DNA of 64,000 nucleotides from Ruegeria sp. HKCCD8929 (GTDB taxonomy: Bacteria > Pseudomonadota > Alphaproteobacteria > Rhodobacterales > Rhodobacteraceae). The position numbers and the translations under genes are program-made. Shown here piece after piece: positions 16,075 through 24,435 of the stretch. A model generated the notes under the pieces. It did no database searches. It was given only the letters and a program-made list of their open reading frames with translations, and was not told the origin of the DNA. The number at the start of each line of letters is the position of its first letter. Within the stretch, counting starts at the first letter, position 1. The stretch lies in assembly GCF_013031405.1 (NCBI RefSeq), contig NZ_WPZY01000012.1, positions 87,523-151,522 of the forward strand, in the 5' to 3' direction.

Positions 16075-17353
16075 GATCGGGGAGGGAGGGCTGTGTGCCC
16101 TCCCTTTCCTGTTCGAGTTCTGGGCGTTGCCGCATCAGTTGCCGCCCGAGGGCGACTGGCGGTCCTGGGTGATCATGGGCGGTCGCGGGGCTGGCAAGAC
16201 GCGGGCCGGGGCCGAGTGGGTTCGGTCGGTGGTCGAGGGGTCGAAGCCTTTGGATGGCGGCGAGGCGAAGCGTGTGGCGCTGGTGGGGGAGACCTTTGAT
16301 CAGGTGCGGGACGTGATGATCTTTGGCGATAGCGGGATCTTGCAGTGTTCGCCGCCGGATCGCCGTCCGGTGTGGAAGGCGTCGGAGCGGAAATTGGTCT
16401 GGCCGAACGGGGCCGAGGCGCAGGTGTTTTCAGCGCATGATCCGGAGGGGCTGAGGGGGCCGCAGTTCGATGCGGCTTGGGCGGATGAGCTGGCCAAGTG
16501 GAAGAAGGCGGGCGAGACCTGGGACATGTTGCAGTTTGCGCTGCGGTTGGGCGAGCGGCCGCGGGTCTGTGTGACCACGACGCCGCGGAATGTGAAGGTT
16601 TTGAAGGCGTTGCTGGCGTCGCCGTCCACGGTGGTGACCCATGCGCCGACCGAGGCGAACCGGGCCAATCTGGCGGTGTCGTTTCTGGAAGAGGTGCGGG
16701 CGCGCTATGCGGGCACGCGGCTGGGGCGGCAGGAACTGGATGGGGTTTTGCTGTCCGATGCCGAGGGCGCGCTGTGGACCGGGTCGATGCTGGAGGCGGC
16801 GCGGGTTGGGCACGTGCCGGAGCTGGACCGGGTCGTGGTGGCGCTGGACCCGGCGGTGAGTGCCGGGGCGCAGTCGGATGCCTGCGGGATCGTCGTGGTG
16901 GGCGCGAGGTTGCAGGGGCCGCCGGAAGACTGGCGGGCTTATGTGCTGGCGGATCGGACGGTGCAGGGGAAGGGCCCCTCGGGCTGGGCGCAGGCAGCGG
17001 TCGATGCGATGGACGAATTTGGCGCCGAGCGGCTGGTGGCCGAGGTCAATCAAGGCGGGCAACTGGTCGAGGAGGTGGTGCGGCAGGTGGCGCCGGTGGT
17101 GCCGTTCCGGGCGGTGCGGGCCTCGCGGGGCAAGGTGGCGCGGGCGGAGCCTGTGGCGGCGCTTTATGAGCAGGGGCGGGTGTCTCATGTGGCCGGGCTG
17201 GACGCGCTGGAGGAGCAGATGTGCCAGATGACGGCGCGGGGGTTCGAGGGGCCGGGCTCGCCGGACCGGGTGGACGCGCTGGTCTGGGCCCTGCACGAGC
17301 TGATGGTGGGGCCTGCGGCGCAGCATAGAAGGCCGAGGGTACGGGTGTTGTGA
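15983..17353 (+). CDS. GTA/phage large terminase subunit (g2, DNA-packaging ATPase-nuclease)
   Basis: The motor that pumps host DNA into gene transfer agent heads. The start at 15983 has a strong AGGGGGG site, giving 456 residues. The ATPase domain has Walker A GGRGAGKTRAGAEW and Walker B with catalytic Glu in FDAAWADELAKW. The nuclease domain shows VVVALDPAVSAGAQSDACG, VAEVNQGGQLVEEVV and SPDRVDALVWALHEL. It reads through to a normal-looking end with no frameshift. In Rhodobacterales GTA clusters the portal, protease, capsid and tail genes follow at once; here none does, and the next 660 bp hold no gene. Confidence 0.93.
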   Translation: MRSTLSRPDLRSGAGWLASADAAVRERFLSEIGEGGLCALPFLFEFWALPHQLPPEGDWRSWVIMGGRGAGKTRAGAEWVRSVVEGSKPLDGGEAKRVALVGETFDQVRDVMIFGDSGILQCSPPDRRPVWKASERKLVWPNGAEAQVFSAHDPEGLRGPQFDAAWADELAKWKKAGETWDMLQFALRLGERPRVCVTTTPRNVKVLKALLASPSTVVTHAPTEANRANLAVSFLEEVRARYAGTRLGRQELDGVLLSDAEGALWTGSMLEAARVGHVPELDRVVVALDPAVSAGAQSDACGIVVVGARLQGPPEDWRAYVLADRTVQGKGPSGWAQAAVDAMDEFGAERLVAEVNQGGQLVEEVVRQVAPVVPFRAVRASRGKVARAEPVAALYEQGRVSHVAGLDALEEQMCQMTARGFEGPGSPDRVDALVWALHELMVGPAAQHRRPRVRVL

Positions 17354-18013
17354 TGGCGGGATACCGGGTTTTGAGTCGGTGAAAGTGGCTCGAGGACTGG
17401 TGCTGAAAGTGTGACCCGGGCCAGCTGCGCGTGCCGTCAGGCTATTACTGTGGTACAACAGCAGTCCCATCGGCACAGCCGTAGAATGGCAAGGTGGGTG
17501 CATGGGCACCGCCTGATTGCAATTGGTCATGAGGCCGGTGCTGTTCTTAGTCTGTAAGGGGGGGCGACCTTCCGAACGGGAATGATGAGATGCGGCGGGT
17601 CTTTTTAGACGCATTACAGGCTCTTTCAGCCCCGCGTATTTGCGTGGTGGCGCGTCTTGGCAATGCTGTCCTCGGGCCTGAAGGTCCTCCGGAAAGAAGC
17701 GCCTCATTTTTTCCGCTGAGTGCTGTCGTCCAGCCTTCCTGCAGACGGCCTTGACGGTCCATCCGCAGCTCCTTCCTACGTTCCGGCTTTGGGTTTCGTG
17801 TTCGTCTCTCGACGGCGCACATGAGCCGCAAAACCTGCGTTACGCAAATCCCCAGATTCGACTCACAGGTGCGCATCCCGGACGCGTCTTGGGTGTTGCA
17901 AAGCTATGTGCGGCGTCGCGCTCATTGATACATTGGGCGCAGCGGGCACATCGGGTTCAATCACGATATCTGAACTATCCGCTCCGTCAGTATGCCTCGC
18001 CCTGAGCGCAGCC
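17354..18013. other. 660-bp gene-poor scar after the GTA terminase
   Basis: No convincing coding sequence in any frame and no recognisable portal or capsid remnant, although the GTA portal gene would be expected here. Base composition is more even than in the flanking genes. Short open frames on both strands read as nonsense (Ser/Arg/Pro-rich). No terminal repeats or transposase fragment was seen. It may be the junction left by deletion or relocation of the rest of the GTA cluster. Confidence 0.6.
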
Positions 18014-18712
18014 CTACCGCCGGAACAAGACGTTCTGCGCCTGCTTGTCCCGGTGATCCCCGCGCAGTTCGGCGTAAAGGGCGCGGCCTGCCTGCACCCC
18101 AGGACGGGCGCCCATGACCTCGAGCCAGCGGGCGAAGTGGGGTTTGTCCGCGAGCGTCTGTTGCTGACCCTCCCACAGGCTGGCCCAGCCCCAGATCGAC
18201 ATGTCGGCGATGGAGTAGAAGTCTCCGGCTACGTATTCGGTTTCGGCCAGCCGCCGGTCCAGCACACCGTAGAGGCGGGCGACCTCGGCGCGATAGCGGT
18301 CCTTGGCGTAGGGCAGGTCCTGCGGCGGATCGAGTTGCGGAGCGTATTTCAGGAAGTGATGCGCCTGACCCGCCATCGGGCCGACGCCGCCCATTTGCCA
18401 CATCAGCCATTGCTCGACGGCGCTCCGGTCGCGTTCGGTTTGGCCATAGAACCGCCCGGTCTTGCGCGCCAGATACATTAGGATCGCGCCGCTTTCGAAC
18501 AGTGAAATCGGCTCACCGCCCGGCCCGTCGGGGTCGATGATCGCAGGCATGCGGTTGTTGGGCGCGATCTTGAGGAACGCGGGGTCGAACTGGTCGCCCT
18601 TGCCGATGTCGATCAGGTTTGTGTGATAGGGCAGCTCCATCTCTTCCAGCGCGATGGAGATCTTCCAGCCGTTGGGTGTGGGCCAGTAATACAGCTCGAT
18701 CGGGTCCGCCAT
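18014..18712 (-). CDS. glutathione S-transferase family protein (YfcG/YghU-like)
   Basis: A 232-residue protein of the Nu-class GST/Ure2-like group, members of which act as glutathione disulfide reductases. The N-terminal thioredoxin-fold domain carries TPNGWKISIALEEMELPY, where Thr-Pro-Asn binds glutathione, and NNRMPAIIDPDGPGGEPISL with FESGAILMYLARKTGRFY. The C-terminal helical domain follows (MWQMGGVGPMAGQAHHFLKY). It is likely cytoplasmic and monocistronic, 23 bp from the end of the alpha/beta hydrolase gene on the same strand. Confidence 0.92.
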   Translation of the reverse strand: MADPIELYYWPTPNGWKISIALEEMELPYHTNLIDIGKGDQFDPAFLKIAPNNRMPAIIDPDGPGGEPISLFESGAILMYLARKTGRFYGQTERDRSAVEQWLMWQMGGVGPMAGQAHHFLKYAPQLDPPQDLPYAKDRYRAEVARLYGVLDRRLAETEYVAGDFYSIADMSIWGWASLWEGQQQTLADKPHFARWLEVMGARPGVQAGRALYAELRGDHRDKQAQNVLFRR

Positions 18713-18735
18713 GCATCCTCCTTAACCTGAGGGGA

Positions 18736-19671
18736 TCATGAGGCTTTCTGGGCAAACGGCAAGAGCAGTTGCGGCCGTGGCAGGGCAAAAAGTCGTGACC
18801 AGCGCCGGGCCGGCCGTTCGGGCAGGCCGCAGCTCAGGGTGGGCAGGCTCAGCCGGTCGTGGTTTCTCAGCAGCGCGTTATAGACCCTCAGAACGCCGGG
18901 GCGGGTGTAGCTGGACCAATGGCAAATGCGCCGCCGGGGCGCCGCTATGGGGATGGCCAGGCGGGCCAGGTGAGCCAGAGTGTCGGGGCAATCCAGTTGC
19001 AGCGTGACGGCGTTTGGTGCGTCAAGGCCCAGGCCGATGCTGCGGTCGCCGCGTTTCGGCGGCGCGATCAGCCATTCGTAAAGGGCGTCGAACAGATCGT
19101 TTTCACGGCTCGTGACATTTATGAACTCGGCCTGACGGCCAGCAGAGGTTGCCAGGGCCGCAAGCGCCCGGTTGCGATAGGCGGCGCCGGTCATGGAAAT
19201 GATCCGCCTGAGCGCGCCCGCTGGAACATGATGCAGGGCTTCTAGCGCCAGTTCGGTGCCCATCGAATGGCCGATGAAATGGATCGGCCGCGCCGGGTTG
19301 AGGCGGTGAAGCTCGGCGATGATCCCGGCCAGCACCCGGCCCGCCATCATCGCCCGCCGCCGCGCCGCCCAGAGCGGCCCGCCGGCATCCCAGCCAAAGG
19401 CGATCGCCAGCCCCTCATCGGCGCAGCCGGAGCCGAAGCCGAGCTGTTTGGGCCAGCTTGGGCCGGAGCACGGGCCCGGCGCGGGGTGCAGCGACAGGAT
19501 GTTGCGGTGCGGACAGGCCTGCGCGTCATCGGGCCGGTATTTGTACCCGTGGGTCATGACGATCACCGGGCCTTCCAGCGTGCGGGTCTGGCGCAGGGCG
19601 CCGTGCACGGGCCGGGGGCTGCGGTGCAACGCGGCCCTGTCGCCTGTCACGTTGATCCTGATCACCGGCAT
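18736..19671 (-). CDS. alpha/beta hydrolase
   Basis: A 311-residue hydrolase of unknown substrate. The core shows the oxyanion-strand region VIVMTHGYKYRP near residue 40, the nucleophile elbow FIGHSMGTELALEAL and a late candidate catalytic His (RICHWSSYTRPG). A basic loop-rich C-terminus follows. The start at 19671 has GAGG 12 bp upstream; an alternative ATG five codons earlier is possible. No signal peptide is evident, so it is probably cytoplasmic. It is upstream of GST on the same strand and divergent from the metZ leader. Confidence 0.8.
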   Translation of the reverse strand: MPVIRINVTGDRAALHRSPRPVHGALRQTRTLEGPVIVMTHGYKYRPDDAQACPHRNILSLHPAPGPCSGPSWPKQLGFGSGCADEGLAIAFGWDAGGPLWAARRRAMMAGRVLAGIIAELHRLNPARPIHFIGHSMGTELALEALHHVPAGALRRIISMTGAAYRNRALAALATSAGRQAEFINVTSRENDLFDALYEWLIAPPKRGDRSIGLGLDAPNAVTLQLDCPDTLAHLARLAIPIAAPRRRICHWSSYTRPGVLRVYNALLRNHDRLSLPTLSCGLPERPARRWSRLFALPRPQLLLPFAQKAS

Positions 19672-19772
19672 GGCTCTGCCTCGCACAAGGTGTTGCGGTG
19701 GTGCTGTCTCACAACGCTATGACGGTCGGGTACAGGGACCGTTACTGAACGGTGACGACGCGCGTTGCGGGC

Positions 19773-19801
19773 TTGACGCGCCGGGGCGCTGGGCGTATGG
19801 G
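19773..19801 (+). promoter_or_regulatory. Candidate promoter of metZ
   Basis: TTGACG at 19773-19778 and TATGGG at 19796-19801 are separated by 17 bp. The start site would fall near 19808, a few bases before the SAM-II aptamer. Confidence 0.6.
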
Positions 19802-19812
19802 CAGGGCAGAGA

Positions 19813-19868
19813 CCACGTGGCGATTTGTTACCGGATTGCGGGCCACGCTAAACAACACCGCTAAAAGG
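19813..19868 (+). promoter_or_regulatory. SAM-II riboswitch
   Basis: The conserved SAM-II pseudoknot pieces are present in order: CGTGGCGATTTG, the CCGGATTGCGG turn, GCCACGCTAAA, and the closing CGCTAAAAGG. CGTGG pairs with CCACG to form P1, and the downstream CGCTAAAAGG supplies the 3' pseudoknot strand. This class senses S-adenosylmethionine and in alphaproteobacteria typically controls metA, metC or metZ, which fits the metZ gene that follows. Confidence 0.94.
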
Positions 19869-19876
19869 TCAGGATG

Positions 19877-19913
19877 AAAGACCCCTTTCGCTTGGCCGCG
19901 TCTGGGGTTTTTT
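19877..19913 (+). terminator. Intrinsic terminator between the SAM-II aptamer and metZ
   Basis: AAAGACCCC pairs with GGGGTTTTT (9 bp including one G-U) around an 18-nt loop, and the T-run continues TTCTTT. It begins 8 nt after the aptamer. This suggests SAM controls metZ by premature termination, possibly besides ribosome-site occlusion. It also argues that the in-frame ATG at 19874 is not the metZ start. Confidence 0.7.
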
Positions 19914-19948
19914 CTTTGCCCTCTGGTTTCGGGGTCGAAAGGGATGAG

Positions 19949-21139
19949 ATGAGCGAGAGCTGGAACAAACGCACCCAAGCCGTGCATGGCGGTATCCGCC
20001 GCAGTCAGTACAACGAGGTGAGCGAGGCTATTTTCCTCACCCAGGGCTTCGTTTACGAAAACGCCGAACAGGCCGAGGCGCGGTTCATCGAAAGCGGCCC
20101 GGATGAGTTCATCTATGCCCGTTACGGCAACCCCACCGTGTCGATGTTCGAACAGCGGATTGCGGCGCTGGAGGGGGGCGAGGACGCCTTTGCCACCGCG
20201 TCCGGCATGGCGGCGGTCAATGGTGCGCTGACCTCGATGCTGCAGGCGGGCGATCATGTGGTGTCGGCGAAGGCGCTCTTTGGGTCCTGTCTTTATATTC
20301 TGGAAAACATCCTCAGCCGCTACGGGGTCGAGGTGACGTTTGTGGACGGCACCGATCTGGAGGCCTGGAAGGCGGCGATCCGTCCCGACACCAAGGCGGT
20401 ATTCTTCGAATCCATGTCGAACCCGACCTTGGAGGTGATCGACATCGCCGCCGTCTCGGAACTGGCCCATGCGGTGGGGGCTGTGGTGGTGGTGGACAAT
20501 GTGTTCTCGACCCCGGTATTCTCGAAAGCCATCGAGCAGGGGGCGGATGTGGTGGTCTATTCCGCCACCAAGCATATCGACGGGCAGGGCCGCGCGCTGG
20601 GCGGCGTGATCATCGGCACCCGCGAGTTCATCCGGGGCACGGTCGAGCCCTATCTCAAGCATACCGGCGGAGCGCTGAGCCCGTTCAATGCGTGGATCAT
20701 GCTCAAGGGGCTTGAGACCATCGCGCTGCGGGTAAACGCGCAGGCCGACACCGCGCGGAAGGTGGCCGAGGCGCTGGAGGGGCATCCAGCGCTGGAGCGC
20801 ATCCTGTTCCCCGGCCTCAGGACCCACGCGCAGAACGCGCTGGTACAGAGCCAGTTGGGCGGCAAGGGCGGCACCGTGCTGTCGCTGGATATCAAGGGCG
20901 GGAAGGCGGCGGCCTTTGCCTTTCTCAATGCCATGACCATCCCGGTGATCTCGAACAACCTCGGGGACGCGAAATCCATCGCGACCCACCCGGCGACGAC
21001 GACGCATCAGCGCCTGAGCGAAGAGCAGCGTGATGAACTGGGGATCACCCCGGGTCTGATCCGCCTGTCCATCGGTCTGGAGGATGTGGAGGACCTGCTG
21101 GCCGATATCAAACAGGCGCTGGACGCCTCGCAAGGGTGA
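19949..21139 (+). CDS. metZ: O-succinylhomoserine sulfhydrylase
   Basis: A PLP enzyme that makes homocysteine from O-succinylhomoserine and sulfide in methionine synthesis. The 396-residue form starts at 19949 (MSESWNKRTQ) with GGGATGAG upstream; the ATG at 19874 lies in the riboswitch terminator. The Cys/Met-metabolism fold is complete: YARYGNPTVSMFEQRIAALE, ATASGMAAVNGAL, VVVDNVFSTP, the PLP-binding Lys208 in VYSATKHIDGQGR, and SIGLEDVEDLLADI at the end. A promoter, SAM-II aptamer and terminator precede it, so high SAM should shut it off. Confidence 0.96.
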   Translation: MSESWNKRTQAVHGGIRRSQYNEVSEAIFLTQGFVYENAEQAEARFIESGPDEFIYARYGNPTVSMFEQRIAALEGGEDAFATASGMAAVNGALTSMLQAGDHVVSAKALFGSCLYILENILSRYGVEVTFVDGTDLEAWKAAIRPDTKAVFFESMSNPTLEVIDIAAVSELAHAVGAVVVVDNVFSTPVFSKAIEQGADVVVYSATKHIDGQGRALGGVIIGTREFIRGTVEPYLKHTGGALSPFNAWIMLKGLETIALRVNAQADTARKVAEALEGHPALERILFPGLRTHAQNALVQSQLGGKGGTVLSLDIKGGKAAAFAFLNAMTIPVISNNLGDAKSIATHPATTTHQRLSEEQRDELGITPGLIRLSIGLEDVEDLLADIKQALDASQG

Positions 21140-21149
21140 AACCCGCGCG

Positions 21150-21280
21150 CCCAAGGCGTTTCGAAACGCCTTGGGTCCGGCCCTGCCGTTTTGCGTTTCG
21201 GCGGGGTCTCGTTCCCACATCCGGCTTCGCGGTGGAAGCCGCTTGCAAGCGGCTTGAACAAGGCGTTTCGAAACGCCTTG
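21150..21280. repeat. Three perfect palindromes between convergent genes, two sharing one core
   Basis: A 26-bp perfect palindrome at 21150-21175 and a 22-bp one at 21259-21280 share the core AAGGCGTTTCGAAACGCCTT. Between them, 21236-21255 is a different perfect palindrome, AAGCCGCTTGCAAGCGGCTT. The array lies between metZ and the M24 gene, which converge. It probably acts as a bidirectional transcript end, and the shared core suggests a dispersed repeat family. Confidence 0.85.
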
Positions 21281-21284
21281 CCGC

Positions 21285-22535
21285 TCACATCTCCCACGGG
21301 AAACTGTCCAGCCGTTCTGCGCCGGTTTCGGTGATGAGCACTTGCGTTTCCAGCTTGACGCTCTCGGAACCCTCTTCGGCGATCAGGCTTTCGACGCAGA
21401 CCACCTGACCGGTCTCGAAATGCCCACTGTGACTGGCTTCGAAATCCGGATGCAGCAGCACCACCGGCCATTCGTCTGCCATGCCGACCCCATGCGCTGC
21501 CAGCGAATAGCGGTGGGGCTGGTAAGCGGCTGGAATCCGCCAGCTTTTGGCGTTGAATTCGGCAAAGCTCAGACCCGGCTCCAGCAGCGCCAGATTGTGG
21601 TCGATCTGCGCCCGCGCCGCTGCATATAGCCGCTTCTGCCGGTCCGTCATCGGTACGTCGCCGCAGATCCAGGAGCGGCTGAGATCGGCGCAATAGCCGT
21701 AGGGGCCGATCATGTCGGTGTCGAACGAGATCATTTCGCCCAGCCGGCATTCCCGGTTCGAGCATTCGCGGTACCACGGGTTGGTGTTCGGCCCGCAGGT
21801 CAGCAGCTTGGTCTCGAGCCACTCGCCGCCCGAGCGGGCGTTTTCGAAATGCAGATGCGCCCACAGCTCGCGCTCGGTCACGCCGGGCACCGAGTGCTGG
21901 TAGATCCGTGCCATCCCGGCCTCGCAGACGCGGATGGTCCAGCGCATCAGCGCGACCTCGTCGGCGGATTTGACCGAGCGGGCGATCTCGGTGACCTGGC
22001 CGCCCTCGATAATCTCGACCCCGCGCGCGGACAGCGCCGCGACGCCTTCGGGTTCCAGCCGGTCTACCGCCAGCCGCATGTTGCCGCCGCCATGGGCGCG
22101 TAACTCGGTGACGATCTCGTCGGCCCATAGCGCCAGCCGCTCGCCGGACCGGTCTCCGGCGCACATGAACATCCATCCGATGGAGTTGCGCAGCTCGTCG
22201 ATCCCCGGCAGCCCGTCATTGAGGTGCTCGCAGCCCTTGAATTCGAACATGATCCCCGGGCCGCCATTCAGGATCAGCGCGTAGCGGATCGGGTTGTGGC
22301 TGGTCCAGACCCCCATGTTCGAGCTGTCGAAGGCGTAACGGATGTTGACCGGATCGTAGAGCAGCAGCCCGGCCACATTATGGGCGTCCATCAGAGCGCG
22401 GAAACGGGACAGGCGGTAGGCGCGGGCGCGGTCCAGAACCTCGGCCGGCAAGGGGCTTTTCAGCGGGCGGTCGGCGCCCTCGGCGTTCAGATAGGCGAGT
22501 TTGCGGTCATCCTTGAACGGGGTTGCCTCGTTCAT
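21285..22535 (-). CDS. M24-fold metalloprotein closely resembling DMSP lyase DddP
   Basis: A 416-residue protein of the M24 (Xaa-Pro dipeptidase) family. Its closest resemblance is DddP, which cleaves dimethylsulfoniopropionate to dimethylsulfide and acrylate. The metal ligands are Asp272 and Asp274 (ISFDTDMIGPYG), Asp284 (YCADLSRSW), His348 (AAHGVGMADEW), Glu382 (CVESLIAEEG) and Glu396 (VKLETQVLITE). These align at a nearly constant offset with the DddP ligands as I recall them. DddP's catalytic Asp is matched by Asp354, its active-site Tyr by Tyr343, and its substrate Trp by Trp77 (NMGVWTSHNP). The N-terminus differs and the protein is about 30 residues shorter. The start overlaps the upstream oxygenase stop (ATGA), so they are co-translated. 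A plain peptidase function remains possible. Confidence 0.8.
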   Translation of the reverse strand: MNEATPFKDDRKLAYLNAEGADRPLKSPLPAEVLDRARAYRLSRFRALMDAHNVAGLLLYDPVNIRYAFDSSNMGVWTSHNPIRYALILNGGPGIMFEFKGCEHLNDGLPGIDELRNSIGWMFMCAGDRSGERLALWADEIVTELRAHGGGNMRLAVDRLEPEGVAALSARGVEIIEGGQVTEIARSVKSADEVALMRWTIRVCEAGMARIYQHSVPGVTERELWAHLHFENARSGGEWLETKLLTCGPNTNPWYRECSNRECRLGEMISFDTDMIGPYGYCADLSRSWICGDVPMTDRQKRLYAAARAQIDHNLALLEPGLSFAEFNAKSWRIPAAYQPHRYSLAAHGVGMADEWPVVLLHPDFEASHSGHFETGQVVCVESLIAEEGSESVKLETQVLITETGAERLDSFPWEM

Positions 22536-23317
22536 GACGCGCGCCCGTAAAAGCCTAGCCGCTCAGCGTCCGAAAACGTCACGCCGGGGCGTTCATAGTA
22601 GGAGAAGACCGCAATCACCCGCTCCCGCGCGCCTTTGACCGGGGTCACGCGGTGGGCGGTGTTCTTGCCCTTGAACACGTTGAGCGTGCCGGGGCTGAGG
22701 GTGATGACCTTGCTCTCGGGGTCTTCGCCGCGCAGCAGCCGGGCGACACCGTCATAGTTCGGGTCGCCGTCGCTGCGCAGATCGGTGCGGTATTCGAAGC
22801 CGCCGCCCTGATCGGGGGCCTGCAGCAGCAAGGTGGTGGTAAATTCCGAGCGGTCGAAATGCCAGTTCAACGCCTGCCCCTCGCGGTAGGACATCACGTT
22901 CACACAGGCCAGCGGGTCCTCCATCACGTGCAGTTCGGGCTTGTCCATGGTGGCGGCGAGGAAGGTGGCGAACTGGGGCCATTCATAGAGCCGCAGCAGC
23001 GCAGACCCCGCGATCTGATCGGCGCAGAGCGTCCGGTTCGAGGTCTGGAACTGCCGCAGGGCCGGGTGATCCGGGGGCAGGCCCTCGACCGGTTTGAAAT
23101 AGATATTGTGCATCCGCTCGTGCAGGAAGGCGTCCGCGCCGAAACGGGGTGCCATCTCGGCCACCGCCTGTGCCGCGATCCCGGGCCGCATCAGCCCGTC
23201 GAGGTTGAACATCCCCTCGGCCGCCAGATCGGCGCGGCAGCGGTCGACCAGCGCCTGCCAGTCGGGACTGTGCGGGCGGTGCAGGGGAAACCGGTCGAGA
23301 TCGAGGATGTCGTGCAT
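22532..23317 (-). CDS. 2-oxoglutarate/Fe(II)-dependent oxygenase-like protein
   Basis: A 261-residue protein with the double-stranded beta-helix iron site: His153 and Asp155 in NWHFDRSEFT, His222 in GKNTAHRVTPV and a candidate 2-oxoglutarate-binding Arg233 in ARERVIAVFSY. The N-terminal 110 residues are helical and unassigned. The substrate is unknown. The start at 23317 was chosen over an ATG 20 codons upstream because AGGAAAGG lies in front and the upstream codons look non-coding. It is the first gene of a two-gene operon with the DddP-like protein and is divergent from a LysR regulator. Confidence 0.8.
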   Translation of the reverse strand: MHDILDLDRFPLHRPHSPDWQALVDRCRADLAAEGMFNLDGLMRPGIAAQAVAEMAPRFGADAFLHERMHNIYFKPVEGLPPDHPALRQFQTSNRTLCADQIAGSALLRLYEWPQFATFLAATMDKPELHVMEDPLACVNVMSYREGQALNWHFDRSEFTTTLLLQAPDQGGGFEYRTDLRSDGDPNYDGVARLLRGEDPESKVITLSPGTLNVFKGKNTAHRVTPVKGARERVIAVFSYYERPGVTFSDAERLGFYGRAS

Positions 23318-23416
23318 GGGCAGGGCCTTTCCTGGGACAGGATCAATCTGCCCCGGTCTTGCCATCTTAGACACCATAAAATATCTTGGTCAGCATAAGG
23401 AAATCTTGAGGCCAAC

Positions 23417-24289
23417 GTGAAACTCCCCCCGCTCAACGCCCTGCGCGCCTTTGAATGTGCCGCCCGCACCGGCAGTTTTGCCGCCGCCGGGGGTGAGTTG
23501 GGCGTCACCTCGGCGGCGGTCAGCCTGCAGGTGCGAAACCTCGAGGACTGGCTGGGTCGGCAGCTTTTCACCCGCCGTGCCAACCGGATCTGGCTGACCG
23601 ATGCGGGGCGGGATTATTACATGAATGCGGCGTCGGCCCTGACGGATATCGCCAGCTTTACTCAGGCACTGACCGAGAGCGACCCGCGCCGCCCGCTGGT
23701 GATCAGCGCCACGCCCGCTCTGGGAGAGCTGTGGCTGCCGGACCGGTTGGCACGCTTTGCGGAACTGCGCCCCGACGTGCCGCTGGAACTGCGGTTCCAG
23801 GCCGAGGACCCGGATCTGGAACAGCACGGCATTGACGCGCGGCTGAGCTATGGGGGCGAATTGCCGGAATACCGGACCACCGCGCTGTTTACCGATCACC
23901 TGCTGCCAGTGGGCCGGCGGGGCAGCGATCCGATGCGGGCCCGCCGGATCGCGGTGAACTGGGGGCAGAATATCTCATCGGTGCCGGGCTGGGCGCAGTG
24001 GTTCGCCGCGCAAGGCGTGCCCCCGCCCGAGACCGGGCCCGAGGTCACCGCGCCCTCGGTTCCGGCGGCGCTGTCTCTGGCCGCTGCCGGGCTGGGCGTG
24101 GCGCTGCTGCCCGCGCGGGTCCTCTCGGGCGCGCTTGCCTCGGGGCGGGTTGCGGCCTGTTCCGATCTGTCCCTGCCGATGCCGCGGCCCTATGTGATGA
24201 TCACCGCCCACTACAAGGCGCGCTCGCGCCGGTTGCGCGATCTGGCCGGGGTTCTGACTGCCGCTACAGACGCCTCCGCCGCAACGTAA
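23417..24289 (+). CDS. LysR-family transcription regulator (GcvA-like)
   Basis: A 290-residue regulator. Residues about 1-65 are the LysR helix-turn-helix (LPPLNALRAFECAARTGSFA, VTSAAVSLQVRNLEDWLG, LFTRRANRIWLTDAG). The rest is a substrate-binding domain ending with ALSLAAAGLGVALLPARVL. The N-terminal pattern is that of the GcvA/AmpR branch. It is transcribed away from the oxygenase/DddP-like operon across 99 bp. LysR proteins usually control the divergent unit, so that operon is its likely target. The shared region has CTT...AAG dyads (for example CTTGGTCAGCATAAG) that could be its site. Confidence 0.92.
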   Translation: MKLPPLNALRAFECAARTGSFAAAGGELGVTSAAVSLQVRNLEDWLGRQLFTRRANRIWLTDAGRDYYMNAASALTDIASFTQALTESDPRRPLVISATPALGELWLPDRLARFAELRPDVPLELRFQAEDPDLEQHGIDARLSYGGELPEYRTTALFTDHLLPVGRRGSDPMRARRIAVNWGQNISSVPGWAQWFAAQGVPPPETGPEVTAPSVPAALSLAAAGLGVALLPARVLSGALASGRVAACSDLSLPMPRPYVMITAHYKARSRRLRDLAGVLTAATDASAAT

Positions 24290-24435
24290 CCGGCTGTTTC
24301 GGCGCATTCGGCCTGGAAAAGACGTTTTTTCACACCATTTTGCGATCCGGGCTGATATTTGCTGCGTAGTGGGACTAGAATGGAATTTGTCCTGCTGCGG
24401 CCTATATACGGTCGACCAACCGAGGAAATGCGCCG

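Noticed and set aside
17354..18013. Possible GTA portal gene or insertion sequence after the terminase
   Set aside because: Six-frame reading showed no portal motifs, transposase fragment or terminal inverted repeats.
19874..19948. In-frame ATG extending metZ by 25 codons
   Set aside because: It falls within the terminator hairpin of the SAM-II leader, and the family starts near MSESWNKRTQ at 19949.
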